A DNA stretch of 64,000 nucleotides from Sinorhizobium terangae (lineage in GTDB: Bacteria > Pseudomonadota > Alphaproteobacteria > Rhizobiales > Rhizobiaceae). The notes beneath the pieces were generated by a model. The model was not told the DNA's origin and ran no database searches. It saw nothing but the letters and a program-made list of their open reading frames with translations. Positions 26,422 to 34,167 of this stretch are shown in pieces (positions within the stretch are counted from its first letter, which is position 1; every line of letters begins with the position of its first letter). Both the position numbers and the translations under genes were made by a program. Location: assembly GCF_029714365.1 (NCBI RefSeq), contig NZ_CP121661.1, positions 502,093-566,092 of the forward strand, written 5' to 3'.

Positions 26422-27009
26422 ATGGCCAAGGCCGCAACCCAATCCCGCCCGTCCGCTCGCGCTATGCAAATTCGAAAGGGCGCCACCATCGAGATGGTTA
26501 GGCTCACTTGCCCGGACGCCGCCCAGGCGCTGGCGATCGCCGAGAGCTTCGGAACGGCCGTGATCGACGGTGACGGGATCCGAGACCTGCATGAGCGCCT
26601 AATCATCGAGACGGCCGAGAGCCTTTCCGACGGGCTCGGCGAACGGGCCATGCAGATCCATCTCCAACGCATCGTCGGCGCCTATGTCGGGTCCGCTCAC
26701 GGCGCCGGCCAGTTTTACAGCCGTGCAGTGTCCGAAGCACGTGACGCCACGGCGAAAGCGGCCAGTGACGCCCGCGACGAGGATCTCGACGGTCCCGTCG
26801 GTTACGACAGCGCCGCTCAGCGCAAGCGCGAATTTGCCGCCGACATGGGCGTTCAGTCCCATTCTCTCCGCATGGCTGCCGAAGGCGCCGTCGCCGCTTA
26901 CGAGCAGGTGGTCGGCGAGGTCTGGAAGCCGTTCGACCGCCCGGTCGACAACCCCGGCGCATCACTCGACCGCAAGGCGGCCGAAGCGCAGATGGCGGCA
27001 CTTGGCTGA
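26422..27009 (+). CDS. hypothetical protein
   Basis: A 195-residue alanine-rich, probably all-helical protein without a recognised domain. It starts with a basic stretch (MAKAATQSRPSARAMQIRKG) and contains GAGQFYSRAVSEARDATAKA. AAAGGA is 7 bases before the ATG. It follows the long inverted repeat at 26140-26383, is not closely linked to another gene, and ends 10 bp before a hairpin and 50 bp before a strong terminator. No signal peptide. Confidence 0.65.
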   Translation: MAKAATQSRPSARAMQIRKGATIEMVRLTCPDAAQALAIAESFGTAVIDGDGIRDLHERLIIETAESLSDGLGERAMQIHLQRIVGAYVGSAHGAGQFYSRAVSEARDATAKAASDARDEDLDGPVGYDSAAQRKREFAADMGVQSHSLRMAAEGAVAAYEQVVGEVWKPFDRPVDNPGASLDRKAAEAQMAALG

Positions 27010-27018
27010 TCTGCTTCC

Positions 27019-27038
27019 GGCGGGGCTTCGGTCCCGCC
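27019..27038 (+). terminator. hairpin after 27009 gene
   Basis: GGCGGG and CCCGCC arms around an 8-base loop with a pyrimidine-rich tail. Confidence 0.5.
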
Positions 27039-27058
27039 TTCTCTTCTCTTTGACCGAC

Positions 27059-27085
27059 GGCTGGCTCCTTTTGAGCCAGCCTTTT
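27059..27085 (+). terminator. rho-independent terminator
   Basis: Perfect 9-bp arms GGCTGGCTC and GAGCCAGCC around CTTTT, followed by four T. Confidence 0.8.
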
Positions 27086-27311
27086 CGTATGTCGAAGGCA
27101 AAGCAAAGGGGGAAGACGATCAGCTTGGGCGCCATCGCTTACCCGTCCGGCTCTGGTCCTGCCGGGGCCGGGAATTAAGCCGCAAGGGCTTCGCCCTCCT
27201 CCACATGCGTTCCGGCGCTTGTCCAGCATGCGCCCTCCCCTTTACCCCGGCCTTTGGACCGCCGTGACGGGTCGCGATCGGCCCGGCTTGGAAATTGGAG
27301 GTATCGGAAAA

Positions 27312-28238
27312 ATGAGCAGGAAGCATGAAACGCAGCGTGCGGACATCTATAGCCGTATCGCAGATCGGATCATCGAGGACCTGGCCCGCGGCGTGAAACC
27401 ATGGATGAAGCCCTGGCATGACCGCAACCTGCATGGCCGGATCACACGCCCGCTCCGGCACAACGGACAACCCTATTCCGGAATGAACGTTCTGCTGCTT
27501 TGGTCAGAAGGCATCGCCCGAGGCTTCGCTTCGCCGACGTGGATGACGTTCAAGCAGGCGTTGGAATTGGGCGCGACGGTCCGCAAGGGTGAAACCGGCT
27601 CCACGGTCGTCTTTGCCAGCCGCTTCACAAAAACGGAAGGCGACGGCAACGGCGGTGAGGTCGATCGCGAGATCCCCTTCTTGAAGGCCTACACCGTATT
27701 CAATGTCGAGCAGATCGACGGGCTGCCGGAACACTATTATCACCGGCCGACACCGGTTTGCGATCCTGTTGCACGGATCCAGATCGCCGATCGCTTCTTC
27801 CGCAACACCGGCGCGGTGATCCGCCATGGCGGAAACCAGGCTTTCTTTGCGCCTGCCAGCGACCTCATTCAGATGCCGATGTTCGAGAGCTTCAGGGACG
27901 CGGCAAGCTACTATGCGACGCTTAGCCATGAGGCTACGCATTGGACGGCGCCGGCGGATCGTGTCGGCCGTGATCTCAGCCGCTATGCCAAGGACAAGAC
28001 GGAGCGCGCGCGAGAGGAATTGATTGCGGAACTCGGCAGTTGTTTCCTGTGCGCGGACCTTGGCATCGCACCGGAGCTGGAGCCTCGGCCGGACCATGCG
28101 TCTTACCTCGCCTCGTGGCTCAACGTTCTGGCCGACGATAAGCGGGCGATCTTCCAGGCTGCGGCCCATGCCCAGCGTGCGGTAAGCTTCTTGCACGGTC
28201 TCCAGTCCGGTCAGGCCGAGGAGAGAGCGGCTGCGTAG
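27312..28238 (+). CDS. ardC: ArdC-type antirestriction protein
   Basis: A 308-residue ArdC-family protein. ArdC proteins bind single-stranded DNA and protect an entering plasmid from host restriction enzymes. The N-terminal ssDNA-binding domain has YSRIADRIIEDLARGVKPWM, NGQPYSGMNVLLLW and WMTFKQALELGATVRKGE. The C-terminal metallopeptidase-like domain has ATLSHEATHWT (HExxH) and a glutamate-rich helix REELIAELGSCFLCADL. I use the ATG at 27312, with GGAGG 11 bases upstream. It probably acts early in the recipient after conjugation, together with the methyltransferase-helicase. Confidence 0.85.
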   Translation: MSRKHETQRADIYSRIADRIIEDLARGVKPWMKPWHDRNLHGRITRPLRHNGQPYSGMNVLLLWSEGIARGFASPTWMTFKQALELGATVRKGETGSTVVFASRFTKTEGDGNGGEVDREIPFLKAYTVFNVEQIDGLPEHYYHRPTPVCDPVARIQIADRFFRNTGAVIRHGGNQAFFAPASDLIQMPMFESFRDAASYYATLSHEATHWTAPADRVGRDLSRYAKDKTERAREELIAELGSCFLCADLGIAPELEPRPDHASYLASWLNVLADDKRAIFQAAAHAQRAVSFLHGLQSGQAEERAAA

Positions 28239-28852
28239 CACCGCTCGGGGTCGGTCGTTGTCCCGCCAACGGCAGAAGCTCTTTCTGCTCTCTTTAGGTG
28301 AGGATGTCCTGTTCGGGCGTGAGGTCCAGCCTTCCCCAGATCGAAGTTTTCCGGTCGCTTGATTTCGGCGATAACCGGCTTTGCCTGCTGACGCATAGAT
28401 CCTCCAGGCGACGAATCGCGAGCACGACGGTATCGCCTTGGTTCCAGGAGGCAATGGCCGGTCGGGACGGGGTTGTCGCCTGCGAAGTCGACCCCGTGAA
28501 ATGGAGGCCAGGCAACGGAATTGCCCCTGCAAATGCTCCGTCACGGCGACACGCGGCGGGGTCGCCATCACCATATTCCTTCGATCTGCCGTGTTAGGCC
28601 ACACCCCCGCGGGCTCGATGAGGCATGTCTGATCGGCGAGCGGCTGCGCCTCGATCGTCCTCCCGCAACCGCCGTCGAAAACTTTCTTCCCCTGAGCGCT
28701 CAGGCGCTCATTCCGCGCGGAGCAACAAAGCTTCTCCCGGCGGCCCTTCACGCTGTTTCGGCCCTTCGGGTGCGGTCCGATCGCCCCCGATCCCTGCGAC
28801 AGCCATCGAGGCCGCGGTGGGCGCGGCCCGATACAACGAAAGGAACATGACA
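28239..28852. other. intergenic region with a repeat shared with 30.3 kb
   Basis: No convincing gene. The segment 28604-28680 is repeated at 30303-30380. Further similarity (CAACAAAG, TCCCGGC, CTGTT) extends to about 28785. The last 50 bp are the leader of the DUF736 gene. Confidence 0.5.
28604..28680 (+). repeat. direct repeat, copy 1
   Basis: Contains ATGAGGCATGTCTGATCGG and CGTCCTCCCGCAAC, shared with copy 2 at 30303-30380 with about one base in ten changed. Confidence 0.7.
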
Positions 28853-29164
28853 ATGGCTACCATCGGCACCTTTACCGCAAACGAAAACGGCTTCACCGGC
28901 TCGATCCGCACCCTCGCCCTCAACGTCAAAGCTCGCATCGCCCGCATCGAAAACCCCTCCGACAAGGGCCCGCACTTCCGCATCTACGCGGGTGCCGTCG
29001 AACTCGGCGCAGCCTGGCAGAAGCGCTCCAGCGAGAGCGATCGCGACTATCTTTCGGTCAAGCTCGACGACCCGAGCTTCCCGGCTCCGATCTACGCGAC
29101 GCTGACGGAGGTCGAGGGCGAAGGTGGCTTCCAGCTCATCTGGTCGCGCCCGAACCGGGACTGA
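28853..29164 (+). CDS. DUF736 family protein
   Basis: A 103-residue protein of the DUF736 family, abundant on rhizobial replicons and of unknown function. Features: the start [20 protein letters not shown], the middle [20 protein letters not shown] and [15 protein letters not shown], and the end WSRPNRD. The family start favours the ATG at 28853, with AGGA 8 bases upstream; another ATG 6 bases earlier is possible. A terminator-like hairpin (GGCCTCGCC with GGCGGGGCC) follows near 29175. Confidence 0.82.
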   Translation: MATIGTFTANENGFTGSIRTLALNVKARIARIENPSDKGPHFRIYAGAVELGAAWQKRSSESDRDYLSVKLDDPSFPAPIYATLTEVEGEGGFQLIWSRPNRD

Positions 29165-29302
29165 TATTCTCGGTTGGCCTCGCCGCCCAGGCGGGGCCTT
29201 AATCGCGGAAATACACAGCATTTACAACAATACTGTAAATGCTGGATTTGCGTCGGTTCTGATGCTATGGTGCCCGTCGGCAAAGACATCTGGAGAATCA
29301 AC

Positions 29303-29569
29303 ATGCCTCGCACCGATGGTTCCTACTCAACAAGCGATCTTTCCCGAAAGTCCGGCGATATCATCGCCGAGGCGTTGCGCCATCCGGTCACGATCACCCA
29401 ACGCAACAAGCCGCGCCTCGTCCTTCTTAATATCGATGACTACGAACGGCTGATCCGGCAATCCGATGCCCGTTCAGTCGGCACACTCGAAACAATGCCG
29501 AGCGAGCTGCTCAAAGAATTCGAGGCGGCGGTGGACGCCTATGCGGGGACCGACGAGACCAACCGATGA
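29303..29569 (+). CDS. Phd/YefM-type antitoxin
   Basis: An 88-residue antitoxin-like protein: SDLSRKSGDIIAEALRHPVT then ITQRNKPRLVLLNIDDYERL. This is the Phd/YefM DNA-binding domain, which also represses its own operon. The C-terminal part (LLKEFEAAVDAYAGTDET) would neutralise the toxin. GGAG is 7 bases before the ATG. It overlaps the next gene by 4 bases, the usual antitoxin-first order. It should stabilise the plasmid by addiction. Confidence 0.78.
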   Translation: MPRTDGSYSTSDLSRKSGDIIAEALRHPVTITQRNKPRLVLLNIDDYERLIRQSDARSVGTLETMPSELLKEFEAAVDAYAGTDETNR

Positions 29570-29982
29570 GCAGCTATGATGACATGCAGACCGCGACGGT
29601 CATCCGTTATCCCTATTTATGGGCGCGACAAGCCCGAAAGGGGGAGACAGAGGGGCGAAAGGATCGGCCAGTCGCCGTCGGTGTGAGGCTTGCCCGACCT
29701 GACGGCGACTTGGTTCTGTTTTTCCCGATCACCACCAAGCAGCCCGAGCAGACTCGCTTCGCGGCTGAAATTCCGGCCATGGAGAAGCGGCGGGCGGGAC
29801 TCGATGCAGACCTGCGCCTCTGGATCATCCTCGATGAATTCAACACCGATATCGTTGGCCGCTCCTTCTACATCGAGCCCGAGCCTCCGATCGGGCGGTT
29901 CAGCAAAGCGTTCTTCCTTCCCGTCCTCCGCGAGTTCATCGCGCGCCGCAAATCGCTAGCCGAGATTAGCCGGATCAGATAG
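29566..29982 (+). CDS. MazF/PemK-like toxin
   Basis: A 138-residue protein resembling plasmid-maintenance toxins of the MazF/PemK fold: KDRPVAVGVRL, then VLFFPITTKQPEQTRFAAEI, KRRAGLDADLRLWIILDEFN and KAFFLPVLREFIAR. MazF-type toxins are ribonucleases that cut mRNA. Family membership is inferred from the order of strands and conserved R-P-V, P-I-T and E-x-N positions; similarity is modest. Translationally coupled to the Phd-type gene. A Phd antitoxin with a MazF-like toxin is a mixed pairing, which is not rare. Confidence 0.65.
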   Translation: MSSYDDMQTATVIRYPYLWARQARKGETEGRKDRPVAVGVRLARPDGDLVLFFPITTKQPEQTRFAAEIPAMEKRRAGLDADLRLWIILDEFNTDIVGRSFYIEPEPPIGRFSKAFFLPVLREFIARRKSLAEISRIR

Positions 29983-30587
29983 CACACTCGGAGATTCGTA
30001 CTCGGACGAGTGGGCCGGACGTGCCCTCCGGCCGGCAGGAGGCCATAAGAAGTGGTGGCGCGTCATTCCGATGTCTTCGATGAGGTTGTGGCGATCGTTG
30101 CGGATTGGTGTTGGATCGCCGGCTGCTCGGTTCTGTCGGGCCGACAAGTCATCGAGGCAGGCACTGAGGCATATGTGCCAGTGCTATCCGCTCGGTCTGG
30201 TGCGCCTTGGAACGGCCATGACGGTGGCCGGAGGATAGCGGGTCGCCCCGGTGCCGGGGCGGTCTATCGCGTGGCTGCTCCCACCGCTGTCAATGACGCG
30301 CCCTCCGCGGGCCTATGAGGCATGTCTGATCGGAGAACGGCTCCGCCTCGAGCGTCCTCCCGCAACGGCGAAACAACAAAGTTCCTCCCGGCCCCCAGGC
30401 TGTTCCGGCCTTGTGGGATGCGGCCCGAGCCAGGACTGAGCAGCTACCGGCCCCGATCGCCAAGCGGGGCCAACGCTCGTCGCAGAAGCCCGGGAAACAG
30501 GCATCGAGCCGGTTTCCGGCTTTTCGGTGCCAAACGAGAGGTAGGGTCTGCTCAGACCGTGCCATTTTGCCGTGGTGAAAGAGCAGC
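29983..30587. other. intergenic region, repeat copy 2
   Basis: No gene recognised in 600 bp. Holds the second copy of the direct repeat at 30303-30380; the similarity to copy 1 continues weakly to about 30445. Confidence 0.45.
30303..30380 (+). repeat. direct repeat, copy 2
   Basis: Counterpart of 28604-28680. Both copies stand in long non-coding stretches, one before the DUF736 gene and one before leader A. Confidence 0.7.
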
Positions 30588-30730
30588 CTCAAGGACGAGC
30601 GGTTCCCCCAAAATGCTGGCGCATTTCGGCTCCCCCACCCGCCGCGGTGCGGTCGCGTCGCGCTCCTTGACCCCGCCCTCTCGCCACGCCCGCGGTCGTC
30701 ATCTTTCTCAAACATCAGGAGATGACGCGA
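30588..30730 (+). repeat. structured leader family, copy A
   Basis: Outer arms TCAAGGA (30591) and TCCTTGA (30666); C-run, then inner hairpin AAATGC-TGGC-GCATTT (30613-30628), then a second C-run. The start codon of a small gene follows 58 bp after the outer arm. Compare copies B and C. Confidence 0.65.
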
Positions 30731-30765
30731 TGACAATCGAACAGCATATCGAAGAACTGCGCGCC
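30731..30765 (+). pseudogene. 5' fragment of a small gene split by the recombinase element
   Basis: The frame reads MTIEQHIEELRA and then enters the element and stops at 30775. The ribosome binding site AGGAG is 9 bases upstream. Its missing 3' part lies at 36830-36958. A homologous intact gene inside the element is at 36568-36741. Confidence 0.7.
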
Positions 30766-30779
30766 TTATCTTGACAGTC
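30766..30779 (+). repeat. left terminal inverted repeat
   Basis: TTATCTTGACAGTC, matches the right end with one mismatch. Confidence 0.75.
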
Positions 30780-30959
30780 TGCACCGACTCTAGCGGTCTT
30801 CCAAACGTCGATGCACATGCTGAGGGAGGCGCTTTCCAGGCCGGCCGCAGCGCTCCCACATAGCTGGCGGAGGCCGGCCTGGAGAGTGCCGGGCAGCTCT
30901 AGCACCTCCCGTTGACGCGGGCTCCCCGGGTGGGGGTCCGGGGGAGGGTTGAACAAGCT

Positions 30960-31604
30960 GTGGATACTGTCGTTGCGTCATCAAGCATCACGATCGAGGA
31001 GCGGAGGGCTGCTGACGGCCTCGACGCCTATGTTCCGCGAATCCTGCGAGGCGGTGCGCTCTACGATCCCAATGTTGATCGCTTCTTCCTCAATCTGCCC
31101 CTCAATGGCGTCCGCTCACGTCATTCCCTTCGCGCCTACGGCTACGACATCGCTGTTTGGCTACGCTTCCTTGCCGATGCCCGCGACAAGATGGTCTGGG
31201 AAGCCGATCGGGAAGACGTCGAGGCCTTCCATCGCATCCGCAGAAGGGGCGAGCCCGGAAGCCGGATCTCGGCGGCATCATGGAACCGGTCGGTCGCGGC
31301 AATAGACAAGCTTTATGAGTGGGGCGTGCGTGAGGGACTTCTGTCTTCCAGCCCATTTTCGCATCGGGAGGTCTGGCGTCGTAATCGCACGCGGGGCCAA
31401 GGCCAGATTGTCGCGCGCAACGATGCATTCGAACGGCGCGTAAAGCGAACGGACATCCGTTTCGTCACGCTTGAGGATTTCCGAAGATTTCGGGATGTAG
31501 GACTGCGTGGCCTTACTCCGGATGGAGCGGAACGGCCTGGAGCTCGCGACAGGAACGGGCTTCGCAACGCGCTGTTTGCGGACATGCTGGTGGTACCGGC
31601 TTGA
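30960..31604 (+). CDS. tyrosine recombinase A, N-terminal part
   Basis: A 214-residue N-terminal half of a tyrosine recombinase: core-binding domain with SRHSLRAYGYDIAVWLRFLA then SAASWNRSVAAIDKLYEWGV and REGLL. The frame stops at 31604 just where the catalytic domain would begin. The continuation, in another frame, starts with the catalytic arginine at 31601. Start is uncertain: the GTG at 30960 has GGAGGG 11 bases upstream, and a TTG at 30912 is also open. Either a one-base-type frameshift has broken recombinase A, or the two parts are coupled through the TTGA overlap. Confidence 0.65.
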   Translation: MDTVVASSSITIEERRAADGLDAYVPRILRGGALYDPNVDRFFLNLPLNGVRSRHSLRAYGYDIAVWLRFLADARDKMVWEADREDVEAFHRIRRRGEPGSRISAASWNRSVAAIDKLYEWGVREGLLSSSPFSHREVWRRNRTRGQGQIVARNDAFERRVKRTDIRFVTLEDFRRFRDVGLRGLTPDGAERPGARDRNGLRNALFADMLVVPA

Positions 31605-32368
31605 GGCTCGAAGAGGCATCGTTTCTCTTGGCCTTCGAAGTCGACGCTTTGCCGGCGTCCGGTTCCTCGATCCGTCAGACATGGTTCAATCTGCCCGCAG
31701 GTCTCACCAAAGGCGAGCGAGGGCGGGCGGTCCTTGTTCCTGACGGGTTGCTTCAGCGGCTCCGGACCTACATTCGTGTGGAACGCGCGCATGCCTTGGC
31801 AAAGTTCAAGGCCCGTCAAGGTTGGAGTTTGATAGAGCGGCCGATCTTTATCCGCCGGCCGGTCGCCGGCCCGGCCAGCCTTGTGCTAGCCGACGGACGA
31901 ACTGTTCCGCTGGAGGTCTTCTCGCCGGACGAACGGGAGCGTCTCGTCATCTGTGATCCGGACAATGCACCCGCCGAGCCGGCAGTGCTATGGCTGACCG
32001 AGGTTGGTCAGCCGGTGCGCCCAAACTCCTGGGAGGTGGCGTTCGCCCGTGCCTGCCGTCGCTGCCAGGCGAACGGATCTCCGATCGACATCAGCCCACA
32101 TCAACTTCGGCACACCTTTGCGGTCCATATGCTGGCGATGCTGATCCAGCGCCAGCTCGAAGGCAGATCCTCGGCGATCTCCGCCGGACCCGCGGAAGGT
32201 TACCGCAGACTGCTCGGAGATCCTCTTCAGCAGGTGCAGCGGCTTCTCGGGCATGCGAGCCTTGAGACCACTTCCCTCTACCTCGACCATATCGCCACGC
32301 GCGCAGACACCGTCGATACCGCCGTCGCCGAACTGCTCGCGCTGCTGCCAAGCGGAGGCCGGCTATGA
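31601..32368 (+). CDS. tyrosine recombinase A, catalytic part
   Basis: A 255-residue catalytic domain. The frame reads TGLRLEEASFLLAFEVDALP around its first codons, giving the first catalytic arginine; further on are ISPHQLRHTFAVHMLA (H-x-x-R) and VQRLLGHASLETTSLYLDHI (histidine and the nucleophilic tyrosine). So all catalytic residues R, H-x-x-R, H, Y are present in this part. Its only starts are a TTG overlapping the stop of the N-terminal part by 4 bases. It overlaps recombinase B by ATGA. Confidence 0.7.
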   Translation: MRLEEASFLLAFEVDALPASGSSIRQTWFNLPAGLTKGERGRAVLVPDGLLQRLRTYIRVERAHALAKFKARQGWSLIERPIFIRRPVAGPASLVLADGRTVPLEVFSPDERERLVICDPDNAPAEPAVLWLTEVGQPVRPNSWEVAFARACRRCQANGSPIDISPHQLRHTFAVHMLAMLIQRQLEGRSSAISAGPAEGYRRLLGDPLQQVQRLLGHASLETTSLYLDHIATRADTVDTAVAELLALLPSGGRL

Positions 32369-34167
32369 GCACCCGTCCTCGCAAGGGTCAGCCCGTCGCG
32401 TTCAGTCGCGAACTCGCCGTCCCTCCACCGGTGGCGGCAGAGGCGATATCGGGTCTGCGATTTAACATTCAGACGCAAGATGGCGGCGAGGTTCTGGTTG
32501 ACTACGCTCATCTGACGCCGCGCTGGCTCGCACTTGCGTTCGCCGGTGCGCTGCGGCGACTTGCCGGTCTCGGCGGGCGCCTGTCCGTCAGATCGACTGT
32601 GGCGGCCTACGCCCGCATCCTGCCGCTGTTTTTCGCCTATATGACAGAGACGGAGGACGTGCCCAATGCTCCGGAACTCCTTCAGGCGCGCCACATCGAT
32701 GGCTTCGAAGCCTGGTTGGCGGTAAAGGGCAAGTCGCCCATCCACCTGCTGACGATCCTGACGAAGGTCATCGTGGCTTTGCGAGAGGTTGCCTCTGAAG
32801 GAACGATCACCTTTTCCGACGCGCTGCGCGACCGGCTGGCCTATACGACGTTGAGGCCAATACCCTCGTCGCGTCCCCGCGATGCATACAGCCCCTACAT
32901 TGCGAGTCAGCTTCGCGATGCAGCTCGTGCGGATATCGGGCGTATCTTCCAACGGTTTCGCGAGCCCAGGCCGGTTGCCACAGACTCCGATCTAAAGGTC
33001 CTGGAAGACAGCGTACATACGCACATCGATGCGAGAGGCATTCTCCTTCATACCGATCGCAAATATAAAGCTCTTCTGCACGCCCGAAGGGTTCGAGGTC
33101 TCTCGTCGGAGAACTTCTGTCATCAGCTTCACGAATGGCACTATCTAACCTCGCACGACGTCATTCCGCTGACGGTGTTTCTGGCGCTCGAGACCGGTCT
33201 GGAGATCGAGTGCTGCAAAACCTTGACCGTCGATTGTCTCCAGAACTCGGCAAACGGAACGGTGGAGATTGCCTATATCAAACGCCGAGCCCGTGGCGCT
33301 GAGTACAAGACGCTTCGGGTGCGCGACGGCAGTCCACGCACGCCAGGTGGCCTCATCCGCCAAATCGTCGCCATGACGGCAACTGCCCGTCGACACCGGC
33401 CAAGCGACTGCCTTTGGCTGCATTACGGATCCGGTGGACTAAAATCCGGGCTAAAGCATCCGCAGCATCTCATCGATGGGTGGACGACAAAGCACAATAT
33501 TCTCGATGACGATGGGCACCCGCTCCATCTGGCGCTTTCACACCTTCGCAAGACGCACAAGGCGCTCTGGTATTTGAAGACCGAAGGGCACATGACGCGC
33601 TTTGCCGTCGGTCATACGCGGGAGGTGGCTGCGCGGCACTACGCTGATGTTCCGGCACTGCGCCCCCTACACGAGACCGTCATCGCCGATGCCTTCACCG
33701 AGGCGGTCGCATCGGCCTTGTCGCCGATCATTCTGACACCAGAGAAGGAGGATGCCTGGCGGAGCGATCCGGTCACTGCCTCAGCCGCCGCTCCGGCGGG
33801 AAGTGACCCGATTTCTCTGCTCGATGGAGAACAGGATATCTGGCTGGCCAGCTGCGGCGGTTTCTTTTCCAGCCCCCATGGCGAACCCGGATCGCCTTGC
33901 TCTCTGCCGTTCTGGGGCTGCCTCGAGTGTCCGAACGCGGTCATCACCGCCCGCAAGCTCCCCGCCATCCTATCCTTCCTTGGGTTCCTCGAAGATCAGC
34001 GCCGTTCGCTTTCCGCCAATCACTGGGCGATGAAGTTCGCGGCCGCGCATGCCCGCATCACCAGGCAGATCTTGCCGGCCTTTTCTGCGGTGACGGTTGC
34101 CGAAGCTCGTAGTCTGCTCGCGCACGAGCCGGTTTCAGTCTACCTGCCGCCGGAGGCGTTACTTTGA
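32365..34167 (+). CDS. tyrosine recombinase B (degenerate catalytic site)
   Basis: A 600-residue protein of the tyrosine-recombinase superfamily. The C-terminal block has LALSHLRKTHKALW and RFAVGHTREVAARHYADV, so the second arginine, the histidine and the tyrosine can be assigned. At the place of the first catalytic arginine it reads LETGLEIECCKTL, with glutamate instead of arginine. A cysteine-rich tail (CGGFFSSPHGEPGSPC and WGCLECPNAVIT) follows and is echoed in recombinase C. It overlaps its neighbours on both sides by 4 bases. It may be a structural or targeting subunit, as in multi-recombinase transposons, not an independent enzyme. Confidence 0.72.
   Translation: MSTRPRKGQPVAFSRELAVPPPVAAEAISGLRFNIQTQDGGEVLVDYAHLTPRWLALAFAGALRRLAGLGGRLSVRSTVAAYARILPLFFAYMTETEDVPNAPELLQARHIDGFEAWLAVKGKSPIHLLTILTKVIVALREVASEGTITFSDALRDRLAYTTLRPIPSSRPRDAYSPYIASQLRDAARADIGRIFQRFREPRPVATDSDLKVLEDSVHTHIDARGILLHTDRKYKALLHARRVRGLSSENFCHQLHEWHYLTSHDVIPLTVFLALETGLEIECCKTLTVDCLQNSANGTVEIAYIKRRARGAEYKTLRVRDGSPRTPGGLIRQIVAMTATARRHRPSDCLWLHYGSGGLKSGLKHPQHLIDGWTTKHNILDDDGHPLHLALSHLRKTHKALWYLKTEGHMTRFAVGHTREVAARHYADVPALRPLHETVIADAFTEAVASALSPIILTPEKEDAWRSDPVTASAAAPAGSDPISLLDGEQDIWLASCGGFFSSPHGEPGSPCSLPFWGCLECPNAVITARKLPAILSFLGFLEDQRRSLSANHWAMKFAAAHARITRQILPAFSAVTVAEARSLLAHEPVSVYLPPEALL

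Noticed and set aside
27504..28853. 449-residue minus-strand frame
   Set aside because: Antisense to ardC, which has the expected HExxH and ssDNA-binding motifs.
30912..30959. TTG start of recombinase A
   Set aside because: The GTG at 30960 has a better-placed ribosome binding site; the extra residues come from the GC-rich region near the transposon end.
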